A stretch of DNA of 64,000 nt. It comes from Pseudomonas frederiksbergensis (GTDB lineage Bacteria > Pseudomonadota > Gammaproteobacteria > Pseudomonadales > Pseudomonadaceae). The notes beneath the pieces are model-generated. The model searched no databases. It had not been told where the DNA came from and saw only the letters and a program-made list of their open reading frames with translations. A program made the translations under genes and the position numbers. This document shows positions 1 to 8,176 of this stretch, piece by piece. The number at the start of each line of letters is the position of its first letter. Position 1 is the first letter of the stretch. The stretch is taken from NCBI RefSeq assembly GCF_001874645.1, contig NZ_CP017886.1, positions 1 through 64,000 on the forward strand, given 5' to 3'.

Positions 1-359
1 ACCGCACCTGGAACAGGGACTGTTACCCCACCAGTGACCAATCCGGGAACGAACCCGACGACGATTAACGTTACCGTCGATCTCGGGCCAAATCCGGGTG
101 TTCCGACGCCGGGTTTAGAAGCAACTCCAACTGGCTCCCAAATTTTGGCGCCGTTGTTGAACATGATGGGCTTAAAGCGTTCCAAGTTCCGAACCATTCA
201 GCGGAATGTCCGAAGCCTCAATTCGATTTGCCGGTTATCAATACGCATGTCGTGATGGATGCCCAGTGCAAGTTGTTTGAAGACGTTCGGCCTCAACTTT
301 TTAGCGGTGCGTTTTTGGCGTGGGTTATTGCCGCGCTCTTTATCGTTCTTTCGGCGTGA
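1..359 (+). pseudogene. Adsorption (pIII-like) protein, C-terminal part, frameshifted
   Basis: This is the 3' end of the gene seen whole at 8884-10271. It encodes the proline/threonine/glycine-rich linker and the C-terminal membrane anchor that holds pIII in the virion and inner membrane. Relative to the second copy, four bases are missing near 168, which shifts the frame. The anchor itself (ending in a hydrophobic run of about 17 residues and stop 357-359) is open here. The 5' end is cut by the window start. Confidence 0.8.
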
Positions 360-367
360 GGTGAACC

Positions 368-655
368 ATGTTTGCTATTTTACTTTCCGCTGTTAACACG
401 TTGCTCGCGTTCCTGGTGCGAGGGGTATTAATCAAGTTTGTCGTTTTCACGGCCTTGTATTTCATTGTGTCCGAGCTGGTTTCTGCCATGGTGTCATTGC
501 TGCCTAACGGCAGCTCTTTGACTTCGGCCTTCACTGGTATTAGTTCGGCTACTTGGTATTTCCTTGATCTCTTCGCAGCTTCGCAAGGCATTCCGCTTAT
601 CATTGCCGCGCTTGTAACTCGGTTCATCATCCGCCGTATTCCGGTAATTGGCTGA
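368..655 (+). CDS. Minor coat protein pVI-like, DUF2523 (copy 1)
   Basis: A 95-residue protein identical to that at 10280-10567, with three hydrophobic segments and a short basic C-terminus. Proteins of the DUF2523 type sit between the adsorption protein and Zot in many inoviruses and act as the minor coat protein that terminates assembly. Its stop overlaps the Zot start (TGATG). The order pIII-pVI-Zot is the main support for the call. Confidence 0.85.
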   Translation: MFAILLSAVNTLLAFLVRGVLIKFVVFTALYFIVSELVSAMVSLLPNGSSLTSAFTGISSATWYFLDLFAASQGIPLIIAALVTRFIIRRIPVIG

Positions 656-1707
656 TGCCTATTAATGCCTATACCGGGCTGATGGGCTCGGGCAAAAGCT
701 TCGAGTGTGTCGTCTCCGTTATCGTCCCAGCGGTCGCTAAAGGGCGCCGGGTTGTGACAAACGTCGACGGTATCGACTCCGATGCCATCCGTGCATACAT
801 CAACGAGAAACAGGGCATTGCCCTGGAGAAACTCGGCGAAGTGGTGCTGCCAAAACGAAGACGTTTTCAAGGCTGATTTTTTGCCACACGGCCAGCCGGT
901 GGACACGTTCTGCCAGCCCGGTGATTTGATCTGCATCGACGAAGCTTGGCGATTCTGGGGTTCTGATTCGAAGATCGGCACCGAACACCGGATTTTCTTC
1001 CGCGAGCATCGTCACTATGCCCACGCTGAAACCGGTGTGACCTGTGACCTGGTACTTATGGTTCAGGACATTTCCGACCTTCATCGCATCTTGAAAACGG
1101 TGGTCGAGCTGTCGTTTCGTACCACCAAAATTAAGTCGCTGGGTTTGAATAAAATCTACCGAGTTGAGATGTGGGAAGGCTGGAAACAGACGGCCAAAGC
1201 CCGTGTTGACGTGATGAAAAAAAGTATGACCCGGAGATTTTCCCGCTCTATTCGTCGTACTCAGGCGGTCACGGCAAAGAAGTCCAGGTGGATGACCGAC
1301 AGAACATCCTGAAAAACCCAAAGGTCTGGTTTTTCCTGTTCATGATTGTTTTCGGCGGTGTCGGGTCGGTCTGGGGTGTCCTGCACTTCTTCAACCGTGG
1401 TGCTGCTCCCGCTACGGTCGTTCAGCAAGCCGCAAGCGCCGCGCAACCAGCGCCCAATATTGTGCCTTCTGCTCCTTCTCAGGTGCTTTCCACTGAATGG
1501 CGTATGCTGGGGAAATTGTCGTTGATGGTCAGCGACAAGTCGTCCTGGTGAACACTGACGGCGTGATCCGTTACGAGCATCCGAGCAACTTCCAGAATTC
1601 AGGCCGCGTTATGACTGGTCAACTCGACGGCCAGCGCGTCAGCACCTTCAGCGGTGGCAAGCCTCCGGCCGCGTCCTCCGTTCCTCTCCCTGGTAAAAAA
1701 TCCATGA
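655..1707 (+). pseudogene. zot: Zot/pI assembly ATPase, frameshifted (copy 1)
   Basis: Phage-assembly ATPase of the Zot/pI family. The N-terminus has a Walker A (GLMGSGKS, residues 8-15) and a Walker B (LICIDEAW), followed by a single membrane span and a periplasmic tail. Compared with the second copy it lacks two bases at about 847, one at about 1220 and one at about 1503, and has one extra A at about 1697, so no single frame covers it. Where the second copy has its own frameshift (a lost T in the GTTTTC at about 865 here) this copy is correct. Together they define an intact 351-residue frame. Confidence 0.85.
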
Positions 1708-2919
1708 TCCGGTTCTTGTTATTGTGCCTGTTGTCATTTTCCGCGATTGCCGCCGATAAGCAGGCGCCGTATCAGTTCGATCTGACCGGCTTGCCGATTG
1801 GCCAAGTGGCTCAAATTTTCTATGCCGATGCCTTCCGTAAGCCCTACATCCTGTCGCCGGAAGTGCTCGAGGACGGTCGGCCTGTGTCGTTGCGTGTTCA
1901 GGGCTCCGCCGTCCAGGTGCGCGCGATTTCGTCCGTCTTCTTGATGCCTTTTGGTTACGCTGTTACGCAGCGCAACGGCGTCGATCACGTCATGCCGAAA
2001 AAAGAGCCAGCACCGCCTCCTGGTGAATACTTTCTGTACCGACCGCTTTACCGCGATGTGGCCTATCTGTCCGAAACGCTCGCGCCATTGTTCCAGGGAA
2101 AATTTGGTGTTGATCGCGGGATTTCTGTTCCTGGTCAAACTCCGATGACCGGATCTGCTCCGCGTGGATCGGCTGCCAGCCTGTTAAATCGTGATGCTGA
2201 TCAGCTGGTTTTTGTCGGTACAAAGGCTGAAATTGCCAACTTGCGTTCGTTGTTGCCCCAGGTTGATATCGAGATGGGCGAAGTGATGTTGCGTAGTGCA
2301 GTTTATGAGGTTCAAACCGGCGACCGTGACGGTTCCGCTTTTTCCCTGGCTGCCTCGTTGCTCAAGGGTAAAGTATCGATCAACTTGGCCGGTAATCCGC
2401 TCGATAACTCCGTCAGCATTAGTACGGGCGACTTCAATGCCGTCCTGTCGGCTCTGTCGTCCGATTCGCGTTTTAAGGTGTCAGTCAGCCGAGTTTGCGT
2501 GTGCGATCAGGTAAAGAAGCGACGATAAACGTCGGTGCAGAAGTGCCGGTGCTGGGTGCCTTGTCGTATCCGCAAGGTGCTGGCCAAGCTGTCCAGTCGG
2601 TCGAATATCGTAACTCTGGGGTGATTTTTACCATCACCCCTCAGGTGCGCCAGGCTGTTGTCGATCTGACCATTGATCAGCTTTCCAACTTCGTGCAGAC
2701 CACTACCGGCGTGAATGGAAGCCCGACTTTGACCAAGCGGCAATTGACTACAAACGTGCAGATGCGCAACGCCGAGGTGGTCATTTTGGGTGGATTGACC
2801 GAGGAAAAACCTCAGAAACGCAAACTGGCCTATCTTTCCTGCCGTCTATTTTCCGTTCCAAGGTTACTGAGTCGAGCAAATCGGAAATCTTGCTGGTTAT
2901 CCAGATGATGAGGATGTGA
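1704..2919 (+). pseudogene. Inovirus secretin (pIV-like), frameshifted (copy 1)
   Basis: Outer-membrane secretin through which the phage is extruded. It begins with a signal peptide, and its start overlaps the Zot stop (ATGA). Relative to the intact 406-residue copy at 11618 it has a lost C and a gained T near 1925-1955, a lost G near 2480, a lost CAG codon near 2680 and a lost A near 2805. The two single-base changes near 1925-1955 cancel, so only a short patch is garbled there. Confidence 0.85.
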
Positions 2920-2939
2920 GGGCAGGGTGCTTCAATCAG

Positions 2940-3215
2940 TCAGAACCCGTAGGAGCGGGCATGCCCGCAGCGCGTCAGCGCGAGGACTTGACCACTCCTA
3001 TGGGTACATTCATAGAGTAAATAGGGAGGAGGGATGCGTTGACGGCGCTGTTCCGCGTCTGGCTTGCGCATCACCTCTTTTAGGCGCTGGGAAGGACCTT
3101 CAAGGTCTGACGGCGCCGCGCCGCTAACAGCAAGCATTAACGCATCGCGGCGTTTCTTTTTGCCGTCCATGATTTCAGCGAAACTACTTTCTGACGGAAT
3201 ATGCTGGCTCATCAT
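2940..3215 (-). CDS. Small hypothetical protein opposite the phage operon (copy 1)
   Basis: Minus-strand frame with a polar, protein-like composition (MMSQHIPSES...). The start is taken at the ATG ending at 3215, behind an AAAGG-like site. The C-terminus differs from the copy at 12929 because one G is missing in a G run near 3027. I do not recognise it. Being transcribed against the virion genes, it may belong to an integration-state or repressor function, but nothing in the sequence shows this. Confidence 0.35.
   Translation of the reverse strand: MMSQHIPSESSFAEIMDGKKKRRDALMLAVSGAAPSDLEGPSQRLKEVMRKPDAEQRRQRIPPPYLLYECTHRSGQVLALTRCGHARSYGF
2955..2968. repeat. REP-type palindrome after secretin (copy 1)
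   Basis: GCGGGCATGCCCGC is a perfect 14-base palindrome preceded by GTAGGAGCGGGC. It resembles the pseudomonad REP core, in which TGTAGGAGC is followed by a short palindrome. It lies about 35 bases after the secretin stop, so it could also end transcription or protect the transcript. Confidence 0.55.
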
Positions 3216-3364
3216 CGCTGCCTTTGGCTGTGCGTCATTGGATGCTAGCACGGGCTTGATTCGCCGTAGTTCGGGCTCGACACCTTGTCGATTTAGCAGC
3301 TAAATTTCAGACCGTTCCTTCCGGCGTTCAACCGGCTTTTCACCGTGAAAATCTGAGTATCTTG

Positions 3365-3402
3365 TTATAACTAAACTAAAGAACTATTTAGTTTAGTTAT
3401 AA
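3365..3402. promoter_or_regulatory. 16-bp inverted repeat over a promoter (copy 1)
   Basis: TTATAACTAAACTAAA, a 6-base loop, then its exact complement. The right arm runs into a TATAAT at 3398-3403, about 20 bases before the ATG at 3423. A perfect inverted repeat covering a -10 box is what an operator looks like. The same structure is at 13285-13322. Confidence 0.65.
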
Positions 3403-3422
3403 TGCAATGGAATATGTAGAGT

Positions 3423-3818
3423 ATGAATATGCAGGGAACTGAAAAGCAGAAAGCGCTGGCCACCTTGATTAAGGCGGAAGCTGTTCAGTCAATCGCTGCT
3501 GCGGGGCTTTCGGCTCCCCATTTCCGCGATGCATGTGCTGCCTTGTCGGAAGCGGTCGAGGCTATTACAGATTCATCCTGGATCATTTCCAACCGCTACA
3601 ACCTTGGACTTAAAACGGGCTTCATTTATGGCACGGATCGGCCCACGATCACCGCTCAGGAAGTCTCATACCATCAGTTGTTACGCAACGAGCATTGGCG
3701 AAATCCCTATCTGCGCAAAGGAACCTCCAGCTTCACCAAGCAACATCAGGCCGCGTTAAAAGCCATGTTTCAGGAAGCATGGCGACTTGAGCGGATTTCT
3801 CCCGAGGTGATCCAATGA
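3423..3818 (+). CDS. Hypothetical 131-residue phage accessory protein (copy 1)
   Basis: Identical to 13343-13738. Soluble, no membrane segment, no motif I recognise. It is expressed from the promoter with the 16-bp inverted repeat and overlaps the next gene by four bases, so the two are co-translated. It lies between the virion genes and the attachment site, the usual place for cargo (moron) genes. Confidence 0.6.
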   Translation: MNMQGTEKQKALATLIKAEAVQSIAAAGLSAPHFRDACAALSEAVEAITDSSWIISNRYNLGLKTGFIYGTDRPTITAQEVSYHQLLRNEHWRNPYLRKGTSSFTKQHQAALKAMFQEAWRLERISPEVIQ

Positions 3819-4000
3819 CAGAGCCAATTTATGATTATGACCCAGCTGACTCGCTGGTTGATTCAGAGGCCGTAGCTGTCTTTTTGGCTGATGCTCACGA
3901 CACGGGTGACGCGGCTTTCATTGCCGAAGCGATGGCCGTTGTTGCACGTGCCAAGTTTCGTATCGATGCAGATGACGAAGGACAGAAGCCATCGTTCTGA
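3815..4000 (+). CDS. 61-residue protein like the N-terminus of an addiction-module antidote (copy 1)
   Basis: Identical to 13735-13920. The pattern of an acidic start, then VAVFLADAHDTGDAAFIAEA and VARAK resembles the first half of COG3636-type (HigA-like) antidote proteins. The helix-turn-helix half of those proteins is missing. Its partner by overlap is the 131-residue protein. Family assignment is tentative. Confidence 0.5.
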   Translation: MTEPIYDYDPADSLVDSEAVAVFLADAHDTGDAAFIAEAMAVVARAKFRIDADDEGQKPSF

Positions 4001-4074
4001 AGCCGTGTTGCTACTAGCAACACCTGATCACCTGGTGAAAAGGACTGAGCAGAGCCCCACAAGGAGAATCCTTA

Positions 4075-4193
4075 GGTTCGCATAATATCGATGACGTTAT
4101 GGTAGCTATGCCGTCGAGATCGACGAATTTAGCGCCGGGATAATGGCGAAGCCCCGGCGCTGAATTTATCCATAACGTCCATTATGCGAGGCT
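4075..4193 (+). other. Inovirus attP: forked hairpin with two inverted half-dif sites
   Basis: The junction between two phage copies starts with GGTTCGCATAAT (the XerC arm of dif). CGCATAAT at 4079-4086 pairs with ATTATGCG at 4181-4188, and GACGTTATGG at 4093-4102 pairs with CCATAACGTC at 4170-4179. Between them is an unequal internal loop of 6 against 1 bases. Inside, AGCGCCGGG (4131-4139) pairs with CCCGGCGCT (4153-4161). This is the layout of the CTX-phi attP(+), in which the folded single strand is the XerC substrate. No XerC binding can be proven from sequence alone. Confidence 0.8.
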
Positions 4194-4198
4194 CATGA

Positions 4199-4244
4199 CT
4201 TACTTACGTAAGGGGTGACGTAAGTAAGTGATTACGTAAGTAAG
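4199..4244. repeat. Three copies of an 11-mer (ACGTAAGTAAG), one inverted
   Basis: CTTACTTACGT at 4199-4209, then ACGTAAGTAAG at 4218-4228 and 4234-4244. The first two face each other across an 8-base spacer. The cluster lies just inside the phage left end, upstream of the HTH gene at 4337. It could be that protein's operator or an iteron-like site. The sequence does not decide. Confidence 0.6.
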
Positions 4245-4266
4245 GGTAGGTTGCTGCTGGTTTTTC

Positions 4267-4286
4267 ATTTTCGCGTCCGCGAAAAT
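4267..4286. repeat. 9-bp inverted repeat upstream of the HTH gene
   Basis: ATTTTCGCG, two bases, then CGCGAAAAT. A perfect hairpin about 50 bases before the start at 4337. It may be an operator half-site pair or a single-strand secondary structure used in phage replication. Confidence 0.45.
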
Positions 4287-4336
4287 TGACCCTATAACCT
4301 TCGGTTAAATGCTGTTTCTGCGCCCAGGTGGAATTG

Positions 4337-4630
4337 ATGACAGAGCAAGAAAGCTACGCCAGTGTCTGGGACGCAATATGCGATTCACCAGGTGAAGCGA
4401 CCGTCATGAAGCTCAAGTCGGAGCTGCTGATGGTTTTGCAGACTCGCGTCAAAAGCTGCTCGGGCAAGGAAGAGGCGGCTGCTTTTCTTGGCATTACCAA
4501 GCCGCGGCTAACTGAGTTAGTCCAGGGCAAAATAGATCGTTTCACCCTTGAGCAGCTCGTCCAGTTGCTTGTAGCTGCCGGCCTGGACGTAGAAATCCAG
4601 GTCAAACCTCGACTGCCCGAAGGGCATTAG
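4337..4630 (+). CDS. XRE-type helix-turn-helix protein (HTH_37/COG5606-like)
   Basis: A 97-residue protein. The centre reads KEEAAAFLGITKPRLTELVQ, a clear helix-turn-helix, followed by a LEQLVQLLVAAGLDVEI tail as in COG5606 DNA-binding proteins, which often pair with RelE/HigB-like toxins. The ATG at 4337 is chosen because AGGTGG lies a normal distance before it. A GTG at 4328 is also open. No toxin gene is next to it. It sits alone at the phage left end, with repeats 4199-4244 upstream as a possible operator. Confidence 0.7.
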   Translation: MTEQESYASVWDAICDSPGEATVMKLKSELLMVLQTRVKSCSGKEEAAAFLGITKPRLTELVQGKIDRFTLEQLVQLLVAAGLDVEIQVKPRLPEGH

Positions 4631-4710
4631 GCGCCATGATTTTTCACGGTGAAAACTCGATCTTTCCGCGCCGATACCCGGCAACGCCGGCCGATCTTCA
4701 GGCAAAGAAA

Positions 4711-4740
4711 AACCCCAGCGATCGCTAGACCACTGGGGTT
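4711..4740 (-). terminator. Hairpin terminator of the minus-strand phage genes
   Basis: AACCCCAG (4711-4718) pairs with CTGGGGTT (4733-4740). On the minus strand the stem is followed by TTTTTC. It lies 90 bases past the stop of the 4830-5255 gene and could also end the HTH transcript from the other side. Confidence 0.7.
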
Positions 4741-4829
4741 CCCTTCGCGGGTCGCGTTCCCAGAATCACGCACCTGGTACTTCGCGCCCTAATTACTGCT
4801 TTTGCTCTGTTGCGTGACGCAACACGGTT

Positions 4830-5255
4830 TCATGATTCCGCTGATTCTTCATCCCAAGCGGTTACATATTCTTCCTTGTCAGCGATTTTCGCTGCTTGTG
4901 CGTAGTCTTCTTTGAACTCCGGATCGTCCAGCCACCCCGGTACCATTTGATCAGCGCTGTTGTTCCATCTGTGGTACATCGCGAGAAGGATTCTCTGGAT
5001 GTCAGTCGCGTCCAGGGCAGTTTCTGCGGAGCTTACAAATTCGTCCTGCATCAGGGTCACAAGCATGTCTACCCGGCTTTTTTCTTGGGCCGCTTTCATC
5101 TTCTTGAACAAGGCCACGCTTGCTTCTGTCGTCTCTATTGTTTCCACCGTCTGCGAGTCCTCGTAGCGGGAAATATTGTTTCTGACCACACGCGCTTTTT
5201 TGGCTTTTTCCTTGGCTCTTTGAGCCCGTTTCGCTTGCTTCTGTGACGATGCCAT
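4830..5255 (-). CDS. Hypothetical basic/acidic 141-residue protein
   Basis: The first 25 residues are almost all Lys/Arg/Ala, then comes a mixed helical body with a WNNSADQMVPGWLDDPEF stretch and an acidic end. No family recognised. The start is preceded by AGGTAAG. It lies in the minus-strand group with the zinc-ribbon gene and the repressor, followed by a terminator. Genes in this place in inoviruses often affect lysogeny or superinfection, but that is inference from position only. Confidence 0.6.
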   Translation of the reverse strand: MASSQKQAKRAQRAKEKAKKARVVRNNISRYEDSQTVETIETTEASVALFKKMKAAQEKSRVDMLVTLMQDEFVSSAETALDATDIQRILLAMYHRWNNSADQMVPGWLDDPEFKEDYAQAAKIADKEEYVTAWDEESAES

Positions 5256-5318
5256 GGGTTTTTCTTACCTAGAAGGTGCCGCGATTGTCGTCAAATAGTC
5301 GTGGTATTGACCATGTCA

Positions 5319-5633
5319 TTACGTTTTATAGATCCGCTTGAACCAGGTGCGCTCACGAAAAAAACGTCTGCAATTTTTGAAGGAAAACCACCAACCTAGA
5401 AGCGTGGTAGCTCCGCAGACGATCCATAAGACTGTGCTGTTTGTGATGGAGAGCAGGTCATGAAACAGCTTTCCTACCAAGAAGCCCGCTACGACCGAAA
5501 GCACTGTCAGCGTTATAGCGATAAAAGGAGGCGTGCCGTAGCTAATCTCTGCGTGGCAGCCTCGGCATACGCGGGCTCCCCATGGGACATTGTTCATGCA
5601 ATGCGGACATGACAGATTTCTATCCGAACTCAC
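5319..5633 (-). CDS. Zinc-ribbon membrane protein
   Basis: A 104-residue protein. Residues 8-30 hold CPHC and CRGC pairs typical of a zinc ribbon. Two hydrophobic segments follow (IAITLTVLSVVAGFLVG and LWIVCGATTLLGWWF), then a basic C-terminus. It is probably an inner-membrane protein with the ribbon in the cytoplasm. In prophages such proteins are sometimes exclusion factors. Nothing more specific can be said. Confidence 0.6.
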   Translation of the reverse strand: MSSDRNLSCPHCMNNVPWGARVCRGCHAEISYGTPPFIAITLTVLSVVAGFLVGKLFHDLLSITNSTVLWIVCGATTLLGWWFSFKNCRRFFRERTWFKRIYKT

Positions 5634-5690
5634 GTTTCACTCCTTTGACCTGGTGTCGGCACTTTTTGGAATTGGTTTTGGTTGAAGCGG

Positions 5691-5714
5691 GTGGGGGTGC
5701 TGTTACACCCCCAC
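5691..5714. repeat. 9-bp inverted repeat downstream of the repressor gene
   Basis: GTGGGGGTG, a 6-base loop, CACCCCCAC. It lies between the repressor and the zinc-ribbon gene without a U run, so it may attenuate read-through rather than act as a full terminator. The rest of 5634-5858 shows nothing else. Confidence 0.45.
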
Positions 5715-5858
5715 TTTAGTACGGAATCCCGTATTTCCAGCATCCATGAATGACTGGCTTTTTCTACCTCAAGGCTTCCTGTTCGTATCCGAAAAGCACA
5801 CCTTTTAGGGCAATTTTTGCCTGATGCCGAATCTCTGGCGGCAGTGCCTCAAATCGCT

Positions 5859-6119
5859 TCAGGATAGAACCATGTCTTGGGAAACCAACATTTCAGACGG
5901 GTCGAGCAGTAGTTCGTCCGTCGTGGTTCCAAGCACATGTGCAAGGCTTACAACCTTGTCCGCAGATGGCATTCCACGACCTGCCTCGTAGGACGTGTAA
6001 CTCGATTTACTAACGCCTGCAGCCTCCCAAACCGCTTGTTGCGTTAAGCCCTTCGCCTCTCGGTAGCGCTTAAGATTTGCACCAATGGTCACGGCTCTGT
6101 CACCTGAGTGGTTGTTCAT
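5859..6119 (-). CDS. XRE-family phage repressor
   Basis: An 86-residue protein with a full HTH_3 domain: LKRYREAKGLTQ, then AVWEAAGVSKSSYTSYEAGRG, then VVSLAHVLGTTTDELL. The ATG at 6119 is chosen (GGATAGG before it) over an upstream frame extension. It is divergent from the replication gene with a perfect 18-bp palindrome in between, the classic layout of an inovirus immunity region. It most likely represses rep and itself. Confidence 0.8.
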   Translation of the reverse strand: MNNHSGDRAVTIGANLKRYREAKGLTQQAVWEAAGVSKSSYTSYEAGRGMPSADKVVSLAHVLGTTTDELLLDPSEMLVSQDMVLS

Positions 6120-6151
6120 GTGACCTATCCTATTCGCTGGATACTCGTACA

Positions 6152-6169
6152 GTACCGATATATCGGTAC
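6152..6169. promoter_or_regulatory. Repressor operator: perfect 18-bp palindrome
   Basis: GTACCGATATATCGGTAC is a perfect palindrome lying between the divergent repressor and rep genes, immediately upstream of the putative rep promoter (6178-6207). The placement supports an operator for the XRE protein at 5859. Confidence 0.75.
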
Positions 6170-6177
6170 ATTTATGC

Positions 6178-6207
6178 TTGCATTTCACAATTACAAGGTC
6201 TCATAAT
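6178..6207 (+). promoter_or_regulatory. Putative sigma-70 promoter of rep
   Basis: TTGCAT at 6178-6183 and CATAAT at 6202-6207 with an 18-base spacer, 43 bases before the rep ATG at 6250. Confidence 0.4.
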
Positions 6208-6249
6208 CCTGCCAGTTCTGTTGGAATACAGATATTGACAGGTAATGGC

Positions 6250-7381
6250 ATGTTCATCGACTGGCTCAAGGTTTCGCAGGAATTCGAGGAGGACCTTCCC
6301 GTCATCTCGGATACCGCGTTCGCTGCGATTGACACCTTGACTGGTGAGGTCATGAGCACTCGTTATCGTGCTGTTAAACATGAGGGTAGCCATAGTTCTC
6401 GGATCCATATTCAGATCCAGGGCCGCAAGGTGACTGTTGATGGCAATCCTTCCAGGCTGAATCGGCATGACAATCTCTGGGCTTTGAAACGGTTGAGCAG
6501 TGCATCACCGTTTACAACGAACTTCTCGCTGAGTACGGCTTGCCCCCGTTTACGAATGCACGCGCTTCGAGATTCGCCAAGGCGAGTCAGGGGCAAAAAG
6601 CTCTCATCTCTGGGCCGATGGTTGCTGCATCCATCGCATTGACCTGACCACGAACATATCGGTGGGGAAGGGCAATGAGACCGCTTATTTGCGTGGTCTC
6701 GCGAGTCAACGAATTGGACACTCGATAGGCCGACTGTTTCCAAATGGCCGATCTGTTGATTGGACAACATCAGGAAGCGGGAAGGGCGCACGCCTCCAGT
6801 ACAGAAAGGCTTATGACAAGTCGTTTGAAATACTGGACAAGCATCTTCCGAAAGTTAAAAAAGCATTCGGGGAAGCATCCCCAGAGTTTAAGTATGCTCA
6901 GGACATTTATAACTATGCCGCAGAAACAGGCATTGTCCGTTTAGAGCAAGAGCTTAAAAGTGAATATCTAAGCCGTGAAAAGCTATGTTTCTGGGGCCTC
7001 TTTGATGAAGGCAAATATCAAACTCTACACAATGAGTTTTTGAGCGTAGACCAACGCCTGAAGGTGACAAAGATGGATATTGCCAGCATTTCGCAACAGC
7101 TTGTGCTAGAGAATATTGTGGATTCCACAAAGGCAGCTAATACGACAGCGTGGTATGCCCATCTTTGGATGACCGGGCAAGAACTAGACTTTACGAAAAA
7201 TCAGGTCAGGGTTCATGCGGCACGCCTTAACCGTATTGGTATTAATATTCGCAATGCATGCGACCTTAAAACCTTTAGTACCGTATTCATTCGAGAAATG
7301 CGGGAGATTAATCCCGTTAAAGGAATTGCCCCTCCAACCTGGTACAAGCGGCCTAATCACTTGCAGCGGGTTGCAGCATGA
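6250..7381 (+). pseudogene. Inovirus replication initiator (gene II/Rep-like), two frameshifts
   Basis: Rolling-circle replication protein of the phage. The frame opens with MFIDWLKVSQ, breaks at TGGGCTTTG (about 6480; one G added restores NLWGFETVEQCITVYNELL), and breaks again near 6615 (one G added restores an IHRIDLTTNISVG motif typical of the Phage_CRI/gene II family). With both G restored the length is 1,134 bases, 377 residues. Both losses are in G runs, so sequence error is the simpler reading. It is followed by a gene overlapping by four bases. Confidence 0.8.
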
Positions 7382-7611
7382 GAACTGTAAGTCTTCAAGG
7401 CATCCAGCTTACAAGCGGGCAACGGCGCCGATTGGCTGAACAGCAGCAAGTTCGTACTTCTTTTATCAATCCTGTTCTTGCTCAGCAGGTCGAGCAAACG
7501 CTTAAGGCTGTTGAGGCACGGAAAGAGCAGGGCGTTAAGCCTGAGCGTATTTGGTTTGTAGAGCGTCAAGAAATAGGAACAACCTGTGTTGCCGAATGGA
7601 TGGGTTTCTAA
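7378..7611 (+). CDS. Hypothetical 77-residue phage protein
   Basis: The start overlaps the rep stop (ATGA) and the stop overlaps the next start (TAATG), so it is a translationally coupled member of the early phage operon. It is mostly helical, rich in Gln/Glu/Arg, with no motif I recognise. Confidence 0.65.
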   Translation: MRTVSLQGIQLTSGQRRRLAEQQQVRTSFINPVLAQQVEQTLKAVEARKEQGVKPERIWFVERQEIGTTCVAEWMGF

Positions 7612-7865
7612 TGGATAAGAACCAGTTTCAAGTTTTGCGTTGGAATGTCGAGTCTGACATTCGCAATCACGTTACTGATGAAGCACTAATTAAAAGCATA
7701 GCTAACGATGTTATGCGAACTATTCTGACTGACTTCGCGACACAAGCCGTGACTCGGCAACGCAATCACCGACAGTTTTTAACTTTCAGGCGCAATCCTG
7801 AAACCACAGCGCCCAGTTGGGCCTATCGCAAGCCGGGCATAAGCTCCCGACTTCCAACATTGTAA
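7611..7865 (+). CDS. Hypothetical 84-residue phage protein
   Basis: The start at 7611 shares a base with the previous stop. The N-terminal two thirds look helical. The C-terminus is basic and proline-rich. No known family. It lies in the early operon between rep and the ssDNA-binding protein. Confidence 0.6.
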   Translation: MDKNQFQVLRWNVESDIRNHVTDEALIKSIANDVMRTILTDFATQAVTRQRNHRQFLTFRRNPETTAPSWAYRKPGISSRLPTL

Positions 7866-7878
7866 TGAGGGCAATACT

Positions 7879-8170
7879 ATGTCGAATGTAATTCTTGTTG
7901 GTTACCGGTGTTAATCGTACTGGCACGGCTTCTAAGTCTGGAAAGCCTTACTGCATGTATGAAGCATATGTTCATCTTCCAAATGTTCCGTATCCTCAGA
8001 AAGCTTCCTTTTATGCCGAGCTGCCAAGCCAAGTCCCGCAGCCTGGAACCTATGAGTGCGATGTTATCGCAGATGTTCGCGATGGCCGTTTAACTTTTGA
8101 TGTTGATCCGCGCCAAGCACGACGAGTCAATTCTGTTTCCTCACAAGCGCCTGTATCTAAAGCCGGATAA
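7879..8170 (+). pseudogene. Phage ssDNA-binding protein (gene V-like), one extra base near the start
   Basis: From ATG 7879 (behind GAGGG) the frame reads MSNVILV and then hits a stop. Removing one G near 7899-7901 joins it to TGVNRTGTASKSGKPY and on to 8170, 96 residues. The region KPYCMYEAYVHLP and the beta-strand-rich body fit the inovirus gpV fold, which coats the phage single strand. The position after rep and before coat genes agrees. The functional protein is probably intact in the real genome. Confidence 0.7.
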
Positions 8171-8176
8171 ATAAAC

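Larger units (their letters stand above)
1..4086 (+). mobile_element. Right part of a first inovirus prophage copy (tandem array)
   Basis: This stretch repeats 9910-14006 almost base for base: the alignment offset is 9,909 at the start and 9,920 at the end. It contains the end of the adsorption-protein gene, pVI, Zot, secretin and two small accessory genes, and it ends at the half-dif site 4075-4086. The left part of this copy lies outside the window, so the number of copies in the array is unknown. The copies differ by 13 small indels and by no substitution that I noticed. Confidence 0.95.

Noticed and set aside
340..981. Large minus-strand frames over pVI/Zot (also 10252-10767)
   Set aside because: Antisense to phage genes with clear homology; no ribosome site and odd composition.
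1..2919. Biological pseudogenisation of phage copy 1
   Set aside because: The differences are indels only and are complemented by copy 2, so sequence error is more likely. The pseudogene labels describe the sequence as given.
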